64,000 bases of DNA, taken from Curtobacterium sp. ISL-83 (GTDB lineage Bacteria > Actinomycetota > Actinomycetes > Actinomycetales > Microbacteriaceae). The position numbers were made by a program, and so were the translations under genes. Under the pieces are notes generated by a model. It saw only the letters and a program-made list of their open reading frames with translations. It had not been told where the DNA came from and did not search any database. Each line of letters opens with the position of its first letter. The stretch's first letter is position 1. Location of the stretch: positions 186,001 through 250,000 of the forward strand of contig NZ_JAGGPH010000012.1 in NCBI RefSeq assembly GCF_018613895.1. The letters are read 5' to 3'. Shown here one piece after another: positions 40,001 through 47,332 of the stretch.

Positions 40001-40929
40001 CGAAGATCGGTCGCCGGGCGTTCCTCGGCAACTCGGGCATGAGCGGCGCCGGCCGGTCGGTACCGCGGGAGGCCCTGGTGGCCGTGCTGAGCGCCGTGCC
40101 GAAGAAGGCCAAGCGCGGGTCGTCGTGGCTCGGGTCCCCGCCGGTGCGACTGCGGCGGGCGACGACGCAGTTCGACGAGGAGCGCACGTTCCGGCCGCCG
40201 CGATCGCTGAAGGTCGCCCGGGGCTGCTGGGAGCTGCTGCGCCTGGTCGCGCCGATGGTGTCGGCCGCCATCGCGCTCGGGGTCGCCGTGACGCTGCTCG
40301 CCCTGTGGTCGGCGGTCGGCATCGGGTGGACCGTGTTGCTCGCCGGTCCGGTGCTGATCGTCGCGGGCGCGGTCGCCGCCGTCGTGTCGACCGCGGCGAA
40401 GTGGGCCTTCGTGGGCCGGATCCGCGCACAGGAGCACCCGCTGTGGTCGTCGTTCGTGTGGCGGAACGAGGTGCAGGACACCTTCGTCGAGACCGTCGCC
40501 CGCCCGTGGTTCGCCGAGCAGGCCACCGGCACCCCGGCGCTCGCGGTCTGGCTGCGGAGCCTCGGGGCGCGGATCGGCCGCGGGACCTGGCTCGAGACCT
40601 ACTGGCTGCCGGAGGCCGACCTCGTGACGATCGGTGCCGGGGCGTCCGTCGCCCGGGGCACGGTCGTCCAGACGCACCTGTTCCACGACCGCGTGATGCA
40701 GCTCGACGCGGTCCGGATCGACACCGGGGCCACCCTCGGGCCGCACAGCGTGGTCCTGCCCGCGGCGGGGATCGGACAGGGCGCCACGGTCGGACCGGCG
40801 TCGCTCGTGATGCGGGGCGAACAGGTGCCGGACGGGTCCCGCTGGGCGGGCAACCCCATCGCACCCTGGACAGAGTCCGCGTCGACGGCGCCCGCGGGGA
40901 CGCCGACGGCGGCGGCCGTGGCAGACTGA
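37015..40929 (+). CDS. Pls/PosA-type non-ribosomal peptide synthetase, predicted lysine-activating
   Basis: 1304 residues; ATG with AAGAGG six bases upstream. The adenylation domain (1-500) has IIFTSGSTGVPKGVAVTH (A3), NTYGPTEATVV (A5), YRSGDLVRY (A7), VKLGGRRIELGEID (A8) and Lys489 in TSGKVDR (A10). A carrier domain follows with Ser541 in FFAHGGGSLTAAQ. Residues 590-1304 contain about six membrane helices in pairs and hexapeptide/LbH-type acyltransferase repeats (LGARVGRNTEIST, LGARIGRGTWLE). This A-T-membrane layout and length match epsilon-poly-L-lysine synthetase (1319 residues in Streptomyces albulus). Aligned by eye to GrsA, the pocket residues are D211, A212, E215, S254, I275, G277, T299, V307, V308 and K489, close to the lysine code DAESIGSVCK. 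The product is inferred. Confidence 0.9.
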   Translation: MTTATGNPQHELARGAHAPAPRTLLDVLTATAEANPDATALEDPAGTIDYATMLRLVHDQADDLARRGVRRGDRVGIRIPSGTRDLYLSILAVLAAGAAYVPVDADDPEERAALVFGEAHVAGVIGAGGVLRDREGRALPVTDPAASAALPRVTDDAWIIFTSGSTGVPKGVAVTHRSAAAFVDAEARMFLQAAPIGPGDRVLAGLSVAFDASCEEMWLAWGHGAALVPAPRSLVRTGVDLGPWLIAHTITVVSTVPTLAALWPDDALEQVRLVIFGGEACPPELAARIASRDREVWNTYGPTEATVVACGSLLDGSTPIRIGLPLDGWDLAVVDGAGVRVPPGGVGELVIGGVGLGRYLDAAKDAEKYAAFPELGWERAYRSGDLVRYDPEGLVFQGRADDQVKLGGRRIELGEIDAALQSLDDVAGGAAVVQRTPAGNQVLVGYVAPVAGATVDVAAANARLRQELPAALVPLLAVVESLPTRTSGKVDRAALPWPLPGASEAALLPDTVAWIAERWAAILGVPVSSVDDDFFAHGGGSLTAAQLVSAIRERFPTTTVADVYDHPRIGALADALDDAGPTEASSRTVAPVSPATGFVMTLLGLPVQVLRGVRILTWTALVAAVLHATTLPFLPVLPVPALVVAVLVFVTPIGKMAVTVVLVRLLLAGVQPGDHPRGGSVHLRVWLAERIAEAVDGPSTAGAPWISYYARALGATIGRDVDLHTLPPVTGLLTVGKRASIEPEVDLAGHWVDGDVFHLGRVEIESDAVVHSRTTLLPGAHVGAGAEVEAGSAVTGRVPDGQRWAGSPAERVGSARHGLEARPPARRRWLVAYGVGSVAVAGLPVVGVAVGLLVMVAIVGTPSSLGDAAVRALVTVPLATVVAGAVYAILVVVSVRLLGLGLREGRHPVRSRIGWQVWSTERILDAARTLLFPLYASLVTPVWLRLLGARVGRNTEISTVLLIPALTQIASGAFLADDTMVATYELGGGRVRIGRSKIGRRAFLGNSGMSGAGRSVPREALVAVLSAVPKKAKRGSSWLGSPPVRLRRATTQFDEERTFRPPRSLKVARGCWELLRLVAPMVSAAIALGVAVTLLALWSAVGIGWTVLLAGPVLIVAGAVAAVVSTAAKWAFVGRIRAQEHPLWSSFVWRNEVQDTFVETVARPWFAEQATGTPALAVWLRSLGARIGRGTWLETYWLPEADLVTIGAGASVARGTVVQTHLFHDRVMQLDAVRIDTGATLGPHSVVLPAAGIGQGATVGPASLVMRGEQVPDGSRWAGNPIAPWTESASTAPAGTPTAAAVAD

Positions 40930-40937
40930 CCGGCACC

Positions 40938-42293
40938 GTGAAGCCGACCGACACCGCACCGACCGACCGCACACGCCCGGCGACCGCCGACCCCGACCCG
41001 TACACGCCGCACAGCGGGGACCGGCGGTGGTCCGCCCGGCACTACGACCTGCGGCTCGGGTACCGCGTCGCCACGAACCGGCTCGAGGGCACGGCGACCA
41101 TCACCGCCGTCGCGCTCGCCGACCTGGACCGGGTGGTCGTGGACCTGCACGGCCTGACGGTGGACCGCGTCGACGTCGACGGCGTCAAGGCGAAGAAGGT
41201 GTCGACCGCCACCCACAAGACGACGGTGACCCCCGCCGAGGCGATCACGGCGGGCACGGAGTTCACGCTCCACCTCCGGTACCGCGGCACCCCGCACCCG
41301 CTCCGCAGCCCGTGGGGGCAGATCGGCTGGGAGGAACTGACCGACGGCGTCATCGTCGCCGCCCAGCCCACGGGAGCGCCCTCCTGGTTCCCGTGCAACG
41401 ACCGCCCGGACGACAAGGCCACCTACCGCTTCGAGATCACCGCCGAGGCCGCGTACGACGTCGTGGCGAACGGGGAGCTCCTCGGGACCGACCGGGTGCG
41501 GAGCGGCACGACCTGGACGTACTCGACGACCGAACCGATGGCGACGTACCTGGCGACGGTGCAGATCGGCCGGTACCGCACGACGAAGCTCCGGGGCGGG
41601 TCGGTGCCGGTCACGCTCCACCACCCCACGGACCTGGCGAGCGCCGCGAAGACCGACTTCGGGCAGGTGCCCGACATGCTCGCGTTGTTCGCGGACCGCT
41701 TCGGACCGTACCCGTTCGCCGCGTACGGGATCGTGGTCACCGACGACGACCTCGAGATCCCGCTCGAGGCCCACGGTCTGGCGGTGTTCGGCCGGAACCA
41801 CGTCGACGGTCTGCACGGCACCGACCGTCTCATCGCGCACGAGCTCGCGCACCAGTGGTTCGGCAACTCGGTGACGATCACCCGGTGGCGGGACATCTGG
41901 CTGCACGAGGGGTTCGCCTGCTACGCCGAGTGGCTGTGGTCCGAGCACCGCGGGGGTGACACCGCCGACGCGCTGGCCCAGGCGCACCGGACCGGACTCC
42001 TGGACCAGCCGCAGGACCTGGTCGTCGCGGACCCGGGCGCGAAGGACATGTTCGACGACCGTGTGTACAAGCGGGGCGCGCTCGCCCTGCACGCGGTCCG
42101 GCGCACGATCGGCGACGACGCGTTCTTCGCCGCCCTCCGCGCGCTGACGGAGCGCCACCGTCACGGTTCGGTCGTGCCCGAGGACGTCCTGGTGGCCTTC
42201 GCCGACGCCGCCGGCGGTGCCGTGGACGCGATCCGCGCGGTGACCGCCGGGTGGATCGACGAGCCGGGCGTCCCGGAACTGCCCGCCGGCTAG
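40938..42293 (+). CDS. M1 family zinc metallopeptidase
   Basis: 451 residues, GTG start eight bases after the NRPS stop, so very probably translated from the same message. The zinc site is HELAHQWFGNS with the third ligand Glu in WLHEGFACYAEW. The N-terminal beta domain and catalytic thermolysin-like domain are present, but the ERAP-type C-terminal half is short, giving the roughly 450-residue actinobacterial form. The usual GxMEN substrate motif is replaced by LEIPLEAHGLAVFGRN. In epsilon-poly-lysine producers a zinc aminopeptidase (Pld) degrades the polymer and protects the host, so a role as polymer hydrolase fits this position. That role is inferred from context. No signal peptide is seen. 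Confidence 0.9.
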   Translation: MKPTDTAPTDRTRPATADPDPYTPHSGDRRWSARHYDLRLGYRVATNRLEGTATITAVALADLDRVVVDLHGLTVDRVDVDGVKAKKVSTATHKTTVTPAEAITAGTEFTLHLRYRGTPHPLRSPWGQIGWEELTDGVIVAAQPTGAPSWFPCNDRPDDKATYRFEITAEAAYDVVANGELLGTDRVRSGTTWTYSTTEPMATYLATVQIGRYRTTKLRGGSVPVTLHHPTDLASAAKTDFGQVPDMLALFADRFGPYPFAAYGIVVTDDDLEIPLEAHGLAVFGRNHVDGLHGTDRLIAHELAHQWFGNSVTITRWRDIWLHEGFACYAEWLWSEHRGGDTADALAQAHRTGLLDQPQDLVVADPGAKDMFDDRVYKRGALALHAVRRTIGDDAFFAALRALTERHRHGSVVPEDVLVAFADAAGGAVDAIRAVTAGWIDEPGVPELPAG

Positions 42294-42649
42294 GACGCCG
42301 TGGCGGCCACCTCGTCGAGCGACGCCGCGGCGGGGGCGTGTTCGAGCGACGCCGCTGCGGGGTCATGATCGGGCGGGGCCGGGGCGGTGGGGGCGGTCGC
42401 GGCCGGGGCGGCGACGACCTCGGCCCACACCGCGTCGAGGGACAGTCCGACCACACCCGCGACGGCGGCGATGGTCGCGAACGAGGGCGTGGCGATCCGA
42501 CCGGTCTCGATCTTCCGGAGCGTCTCCGGTGACACCCCGGCCGCCGACGCGACGTCCGGCATCGAGCGGGATCCACGCGCGCGACGGAGGAGCGCCCCGA
42601 GGCGCTGCCCACGGGCGAGTTCAGCCGGGCTGAGGGGAAGTCGGACCAT
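42290..42649 (-). CDS. XRE-family helix-turn-helix regulator
   Basis: 119 residues. The HTH (about residues 10-65) reads GQRLGALLRRARG, then PDVASAAGVSPETLRKIETGR, then PSFATIAAVAGVVGL. The C-terminal tail is Ala/Pro-rich with the repeat HAPAAASL/HDPAAASL. Convergent with the M1 gene: the two stop codons share the tetramer CTAG (42290-42293). Divergent from the methionine aminopeptidase gene across 45 bases that hold an inverted repeat. Likely an autoregulator and regulator of its neighbour. Confidence 0.88.
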   Translation of the reverse strand: MVRLPLSPAELARGQRLGALLRRARGSRSMPDVASAAGVSPETLRKIETGRIATPSFATIAAVAGVVGLSLDAVWAEVVAAPAATAPTAPAPPDHDPAAASLEHAPAAASLDEVAATAS

Positions 42650-42655
42650 GCCCCC

Positions 42656-42688
42656 GATCCTAACCCGGTCGAACAGTACCGGTATGAT
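42656..42688. promoter_or_regulatory. Divergent leaderless promoters with a shared operator
   Basis: On the plus strand TATGAT (42683-42688) lies six bases before the aminopeptidase ATG. On the minus strand TAGGAT (42662-42657) lies seven bases before the regulator ATG. Between them is the inverted repeat CCGGT-N8-ACCGG (42665-42669, 42678-42682), which abuts the plus-strand -10 and suits binding by the XRE protein. Confidence 0.55.
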
Positions 42689-42694
42689 CATCCC

Positions 42695-43465
42695 ATGATC
42701 GAGATCCTCACCCCGGCCGAGCTCGACCGGGCCCGTGCGACCGGTGCCCTCGTCGGCACGATCCTGCAGACCCTCCGGGAACGGACGGCGGTCGGTACGA
42801 ACCTGCTCGAGATCGACCGCTGGGCGAAGCGCATGATCGAGGACGCCGGGGCCCAGTCCTGCTACGTCGACTACGCGCCGTCGTTCGGCCGGGGTCCGTT
42901 CGGGCACCACATCTGCACGGCGGTGAACGACGCCGTGCTGCACGGGCTCCCCCACGACCGCGTGCTCGCCGACGGCGACCTGCTGACGCTGGACCTCGCG
43001 GTGTCGCTCGACGGGATCGCTGCCGACGCCGCCATCAGCTTCGTCGTCGGGACTCCCGACCCGGAGGACACGGCACTCGTCGAGGTGACCGAGCATGCCC
43101 TGGCAGCGGGCATCGCGGCCGCGCGACCCGGCGCACGGACCGGCGACCTGTCCCACGCGATCGGCGCGGTCCTCCACGGTGCGGGCTACCCCGTCAACGT
43201 CGAGTTCGGCGGCCACGGCATCGGCTCGACCATGCACCAGGACCCGCACGTGTCGAACACCGGTCGGGCCGGGCGCGGGTACACCCTCCGCCCGGGCTTG
43301 CTGCTGGCGCTCGAGCCCTGGGTGATGGCGGACACGGACGAACTCGTGGTCGACCCGGACGGGTGGACGCTCCGGAGCGCCACCGGGGCACGCACCGCCC
43401 ACACCGAGCACACCATCGCGATCACCGAGGACGGCGCCGAGGTCCTCACCCGGCCTGCACGCTGA
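42695..43465 (+). CDS. map: Type I methionine aminopeptidase
   Basis: 256 residues. Metal ligands of the pita-bread fold are all present: the two aspartates in LTLDLAVSLDGIAADAA, the His in FGGHGIGS, the Glu in LALEPWV and the Glu in TEHTIAI. FGHHICTAVNDAVLHG matches the substrate-pocket His region. It removes the initiator methionine. The usual actinobacterial map lies in the secY-adk-map cluster, so this is probably a second copy, here under the divergent regulator. No Shine-Dalgarno; see the promoter entry. Confidence 0.93.
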   Translation: MIEILTPAELDRARATGALVGTILQTLRERTAVGTNLLEIDRWAKRMIEDAGAQSCYVDYAPSFGRGPFGHHICTAVNDAVLHGLPHDRVLADGDLLTLDLAVSLDGIAADAAISFVVGTPDPEDTALVEVTEHALAAGIAAARPGARTGDLSHAIGAVLHGAGYPVNVEFGGHGIGSTMHQDPHVSNTGRAGRGYTLRPGLLLALEPWVMADTDELVVDPDGWTLRSATGARTAHTEHTIAITEDGAEVLTRPAR

Positions 43466-44039
43466 CCGCCGCACCACCCGCGGCGACCACGAGCACCAAG
43501 TCCGGCTCCGGGTGGAGGATCACCAGCGGCTGCACCGAACCCTCGAAGGTGGCCTGCGCGGCCAGCACGTCGACGTCTACGGAGGCCGGATCGACCCGGA
43601 GGCCGCGGCCGTCCCGCTTCAGCACGGCCTCCTTGCCGGCCCAGCACGCCGCGAGCACGGCCGGGTCTCCGGCCGCCCGCGCCACCTCCCCCGCGGTGAA
43701 GACGTCGAGCGGGGCAGCGGCGACCCGGGACACCCGTTCGACGTCGACGCCGAGCGGCCCGGGGCCGACCGCGAGCGCGACCGTGCCGGGAGCGCGCGAC
43801 AGGCTCACGCCGACGGGCTCGCCGTGCACGGTCGCCCACGGCCGACCGTGGTCGGTGGCACCGCAGTGCTGGCAGACGCGCCCCGCGCGCACCGCGACCG
43901 TGTCGACGGCGGCGACAGTCGCGACGGCGGCGACCAGGGCCTCCCGGTCGACCGACGGGTGCGCGCCCGGTGCGCGCAACGACACCACGACGACCGGATC
44001 AGGGCGTCCTGGTGTCGGCGGCGCACCGCCATAGCTCAC
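43446..44039 (-). CDS. 4'-phosphopantetheinyl transferase superfamily protein
   Basis: 197 residues. The GTG overlaps the stop of the upstream small gene (GTGA), and the 3' end overlaps the end of the aminopeptidase gene by 20 bases in convergent orientation. The Sfp-type motifs are LGVDVERV (Mg-binding Asp and Glu) and CWAGKEAVLK. A CQHCG...HGRP zinc-like motif is near residue 58. It would convert the apo carrier domain of the NRPS at 37015-40929 to the holo form; proximity within about 3 kb supports that. Confidence 0.9.
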   Translation of the reverse strand: MSYGGAPPTPGRPDPVVVVSLRAPGAHPSVDREALVAAVATVAAVDTVAVRAGRVCQHCGATDHGRPWATVHGEPVGVSLSRAPGTVALAVGPGPLGVDVERVSRVAAAPLDVFTAGEVARAAGDPAVLAACWAGKEAVLKRDGRGLRVDPASVDVDVLAAQATFEGSVQPLVILHPEPDLVLVVAAGGAAVSVQAG

Positions 44040-44239
44040 GCGTGCGTGAGCGCGATCAGCGCAACGTTCATCGTGCTGTAGAGGCCTTCGGACCGCGTCG
44101 CCTGCCGCACGCGCCCACGCAGGACCTCGTACCGCCCGTCGTTCTCGCGCACGAAGCCGATCACGCCGCTGGCCGGCGTCGACACGCGGTGGTAGCCGTC
44201 CTCCAACGGGACGACCTCGGTACTCGTCGTTCGCTCCAT
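44036..44239 (-). CDS. Small protein of unknown function coupled to the phosphopantetheinyl transferase
   Basis: 67 residues; ATG with AAGGGG six bases upstream. A compact soluble sequence (MERTTSTEVVPLEDGYHRVS, then SGVIGFVREN, then a C-terminal YSTMNVALIALTHA). The stop overlaps the transferase start by four bases, so the two are translated together. I do not recognise a family. An upstream GTG at 44308 is possible, but the ribosome site favours 44239. Confidence 0.7.
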   Translation of the reverse strand: MERTTSTEVVPLEDGYHRVSTPASGVIGFVRENDGRYEVLRGRVRQATRSEGLYSTMNVALIALTHA

Positions 44240-44282
44240 TGCTGTCCCCTTCCGCTCGTCCTCGAACAGTCTCGTCAGCATA

Positions 44283-44294
44283 CCCCGATCGGGG
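44283..44294. promoter_or_regulatory. CCCCGATCGGGG palindrome in a divergent intergenic region
   Basis: A perfect 12-base palindrome in the 204-base gap between the small-protein gene and the TPM gene. A TAGACT hexamer (44366-44371) could be the -10 element of the TPM gene. Operator function is speculative. Confidence 0.3.
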
Positions 44295-44443
44295 GACAAG
44301 ACGTCCACAGTTCGGCCGTCCCCCGGGGTTCACCCGGAGTCTGCTCGTTGCCCTGCGTGCCCTGGATAGACTCCCGGCGACGGCGCTCCACGGCGCGGTT
44401 CCGGGGTGCGGCGGTGCTGTCCCCGGCGACGGACGGAGAACGG

Positions 44444-46474
44444 ATGCGAGTGGTCCAGAGCGGATCGACCACGAACGGCTCGAGCGTGACGAGGGGGACA
44501 GCACGACTCCTCGGGCGGGTGAGCGCAGCAGTCCTCGCCCTGCTGGTCGTCCTCGCACCGGCGGTTGCCGCGCACGCCGCCGACCCCGTCGACCTGCGCG
44601 GGGCCTATGTCGTGGACGAGGCCGGAGCGCTCAGCCCCGGCCAGAAGTCCGAGGTCGAGCGCGCCGTGCAGGACCTGTACGCCAAGACGAAGACGCAGCT
44701 CTACGTCGTCTACGTGCCGACCTTCACGAACCCCAGCGACCACACCGCGTGGGGCGACGCGCTGATGACGAAGAACCAGATCGACTCCGACAGCATCGTG
44801 CTGTCCGTGGCCGTCGACGACAAGGTCGCCGACATCCAGCAGACGAACCAGACCGCGCTGTCCTCGGGCGACGTCCAGAACGCCTACCAGCAGGACGCCG
44901 TCCCGAAGCTCAAGCAGAGCGACTGGTCGGGCGCGGCCGTGGCGCTGGCGAACGGTCTCGTCAGCTCGCAGGCGCCAGCAGACCTGACCTGGCTCTGGAT
45001 CCTGCTGCTCGTCGTCGTTGTCGCCGCGCTCGTCGCGGTCCTGCTGATCCGACGCCGGAACAGGGCGCGGACCGCTGCCGCGACCCGCGCGCAGCAGGAG
45101 TCGCTCGCCGCGCTCGAGCGTTCCGCCGGCGGCGCCCTCGTCACCATCGACGACGAACTCCGCACCGCCGAACAAGAGGTCGGGTTCGCCACCGCTCAGT
45201 TCGGCGCCGATGCCGCGAAGCCCTTCGCCGACACGGTTGCCGCCGCCCAGAAGTCCGTGCGCAAGGCCTTCACCTTCCAGCAGCAGCTCGACGACGAGAT
45301 CCCGGACACCCCGCAGCAGCGTGCCGATTGGGCGAACCAGATCATCGCCATCTGCGAGCAGGCGCACGCGGCGATCGAGCAGCAGACCGAGGCGTTCGAG
45401 CAGCTCCGCGGGCTCGAGGCCGGGGTGGAGGACGCCGCTGTCGCCCTCACGGACGCGGTGGCCGCCGCACCCGCGGGCGTGGCCCAGGCCAACGCCGCAC
45501 TCGACCGGATCCGGCGCGCGTACACCGGCCGCACCCTCGCGACCGTGTCCGACAACGTCGAGCAGGCCGCCAAGGTGCTCGCCTACGCGACCGAACGGTC
45601 GCACGCCGCGACGGCCGCCATCGCCGCCGGCGACAAGGGCGAAGCCGTCGTCGCGGTCCGTGACGCGCAGCACGCGCTCGCGCAGGTGCAGCAGTTGACC
45701 GACAGTGCGACCGCCGCCGAGTCGACCTTCGCCGAGGCGAGCGCCCGCGCCGAGGCCATGCGGATCGACATCCAGGGCGACGTCGCCGCCGCACACTCCC
45801 TGCAGGCCGGCGGCCCGGACCTGGCGGCCGCGGTCACCCGCGCCGAAGGCGTCCTCCGACAGGGCTTCGACCCCCGCGACCCGATCGCCGCGGTCGACGC
45901 GCTGACGAAGGCGAACACCGACATCGACGCCGCCATCGCGAGCGCGCGCAGCGCCGAGGAGCAACACCGTCGCGCGACCAAGGCGCTGGACGACGCCATG
46001 CGCGACGCCCGCTCTCGGATCAGCCAGGCGCGGGACTTCATCTCGATGCGCCGCGGCGCCGTCGGACCCGCCGCACGCACGCGCCTGTCCGAGGCCGAAC
46101 GGGCCTTCGACGACGCCGTTGACCTGGCCACGACGGACCCGACCCAAGCGCTCCAGGCGGCGCGGGCTGCCGAACAGTACGCGGCGGCGGCGATGGACGA
46201 GGCGAACAACGACATGGGCGGCTGGCCCGGACAGGGCGGTGGGGGCGGGGGCGCGCAGCTCGGCGGGCTCGTCACCGGCATCGTCCTCGGCGGGCTGCTC
46301 GGCGGACGGGGCGGCAGCTACGGCGGCGGGGGCTTCGGCGGCGGATTCGGTGGGGGCGGATTCGGTGGCGACGGGGGCTTCGGCGGGGGTGACGGCGGCT
46401 TCGGCGGAGGCGGCGACTTCGGCGGAGGCGGCGGCGGTGGCGACGGCGGCTTCTCCGGCGGCGGCCGCTTCTGA
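44444..46474 (+). CDS. TPM-domain membrane protein with glycine-rich tail
   Basis: 676 residues; ATG with GGAG upstream. A signal-like N-terminal helix (AAVLALLVVLAPAVAAHAA) is followed by a TPM phosphatase-like domain (about 45-175: RGAYVVDEAGALSPGQKSEVE ... TQLYVVYVPTF). Then comes one membrane helix (WLWILLLVVVVAALVAVLLI, about 185-205) and a long Ala-rich coiled coil to about residue 590. The last 75 residues are almost only Gly, Phe, Asp and Ser (GGGGFGGGFGGGG). TPM proteins of this type occur with PspA, encoded 87 bases downstream, suggesting a joint role in membrane-stress handling. Glycine-rich tails resemble those of LemA-linked TPM proteins. Confidence 0.88.
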   Translation: MRVVQSGSTTNGSSVTRGTARLLGRVSAAVLALLVVLAPAVAAHAADPVDLRGAYVVDEAGALSPGQKSEVERAVQDLYAKTKTQLYVVYVPTFTNPSDHTAWGDALMTKNQIDSDSIVLSVAVDDKVADIQQTNQTALSSGDVQNAYQQDAVPKLKQSDWSGAAVALANGLVSSQAPADLTWLWILLLVVVVAALVAVLLIRRRNRARTAAATRAQQESLAALERSAGGALVTIDDELRTAEQEVGFATAQFGADAAKPFADTVAAAQKSVRKAFTFQQQLDDEIPDTPQQRADWANQIIAICEQAHAAIEQQTEAFEQLRGLEAGVEDAAVALTDAVAAAPAGVAQANAALDRIRRAYTGRTLATVSDNVEQAAKVLAYATERSHAATAAIAAGDKGEAVVAVRDAQHALAQVQQLTDSATAAESTFAEASARAEAMRIDIQGDVAAAHSLQAGGPDLAAAVTRAEGVLRQGFDPRDPIAAVDALTKANTDIDAAIASARSAEEQHRRATKALDDAMRDARSRISQARDFISMRRGAVGPAARTRLSEAERAFDDAVDLATTDPTQALQAARAAEQYAAAAMDEANNDMGGWPGQGGGGGGAQLGGLVTGIVLGGLLGGRGGSYGGGGFGGGFGGGGFGGDGGFGGGDGGFGGGGDFGGGGGGGDGGFSGGGRF

Positions 46475-46561
46475 TCCGGACCACACGACCACCAGAACCG
46501 GAGCGTTCGCACAGGACGCACCGACATGATCCAGACAGACCTTCCACGAAAGGGAACAGCA

Positions 46562-47287
46562 ATGGCAAAGCAGACGATCTTCGGTCGCATCTCCTCGCTC
46601 CTCCGAGCGAACGTGAACCAGCTCATCGACGACGCGGAAGACCCGCAGATGATGCTCGACCAGCTGGTGCGTGACTACTCGAACAACATCGCGGACGCCA
46701 AGACCGCGATCGCGCAGACGATCGGCAACCTCCGGCTGCTCGAGCAGGACCACGAAGAGGACAAGCGCGCCGCCACCGAGTGGGGTCAGAAGGCCGCGAA
46801 CGCCTCGGCAGCCGCCGACAAGTACCGCGCCGAGGGCAAGTCCGCGGACGCCGACAAGTTCGACAACCTCGCCAAGATCGCGATCGGCAAGCAGATCGCC
46901 GCCGAGCAAGAGGTCAAGGACAACGAGGGCCCGCTCGCCACGCAGAACGAGCAGGTCGAGAAGCTGAAGGCCGGCCTCGCGGGCATGGAGCAGAAGCTCG
47001 ACGAGCTCAAGGCCAAGCGGAACTCGCTCGTCGCCCGGGCCAAGACGGCCGAGGCGCAGACGAAGGTCAACGACGCCCTCGGCAACATCGACATCACCGA
47101 CCCGACGAGCGACCTCAGCCGCTTCGAGGAGAAGGTCCGCCGCGAGGAAGCCAAGGTCCTCGGACAGCAGGAGCTCCAGTCGTCGAGCCTCGACGCGCAG
47201 TTCGAGAGCCTCGAGGACGTCGGCAAGGACGCCGAGGTCGAGGCCCGTCTCGCCGCGCTGAAGAACGGCGGATCGTCGGTCATCTGA
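46562..47287 (+). CDS. pspA: PspA/IM30 (Vipp1) family membrane-stress protein
   Basis: 241 residues; ATG with AAAGGGAA upstream. The N-terminal amphipathic start AKQTIFGRISSLLRANVNQLIDDAEDPQMMLDQ-type region (seen at residues 1-33) is the PspA signature, followed by a continuous alpha-helical coiled coil. ESCRT-III-like proteins of this family oligomerise on damaged membranes. Follows the TPM gene on the same strand. Confidence 0.93.
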   Translation: MAKQTIFGRISSLLRANVNQLIDDAEDPQMMLDQLVRDYSNNIADAKTAIAQTIGNLRLLEQDHEEDKRAATEWGQKAANASAAADKYRAEGKSADADKFDNLAKIAIGKQIAAEQEVKDNEGPLATQNEQVEKLKAGLAGMEQKLDELKAKRNSLVARAKTAEAQTKVNDALGNIDITDPTSDLSRFEEKVRREEAKVLGQQELQSSSLDAQFESLEDVGKDAEVEARLAALKNGGSSVI

Positions 47288-47332
47288 CCCGACGCTGCGG
47301 ACGACGTCGGACCCGGCTGACAGACTGACACG

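Noticed and set aside
36973-40974. A 1333-codon minus-strand open frame opposite the NRPS
   Set aside because: Arg/Asp/His/Gly composition without motifs; the plus-strand product has all adenylation motifs.
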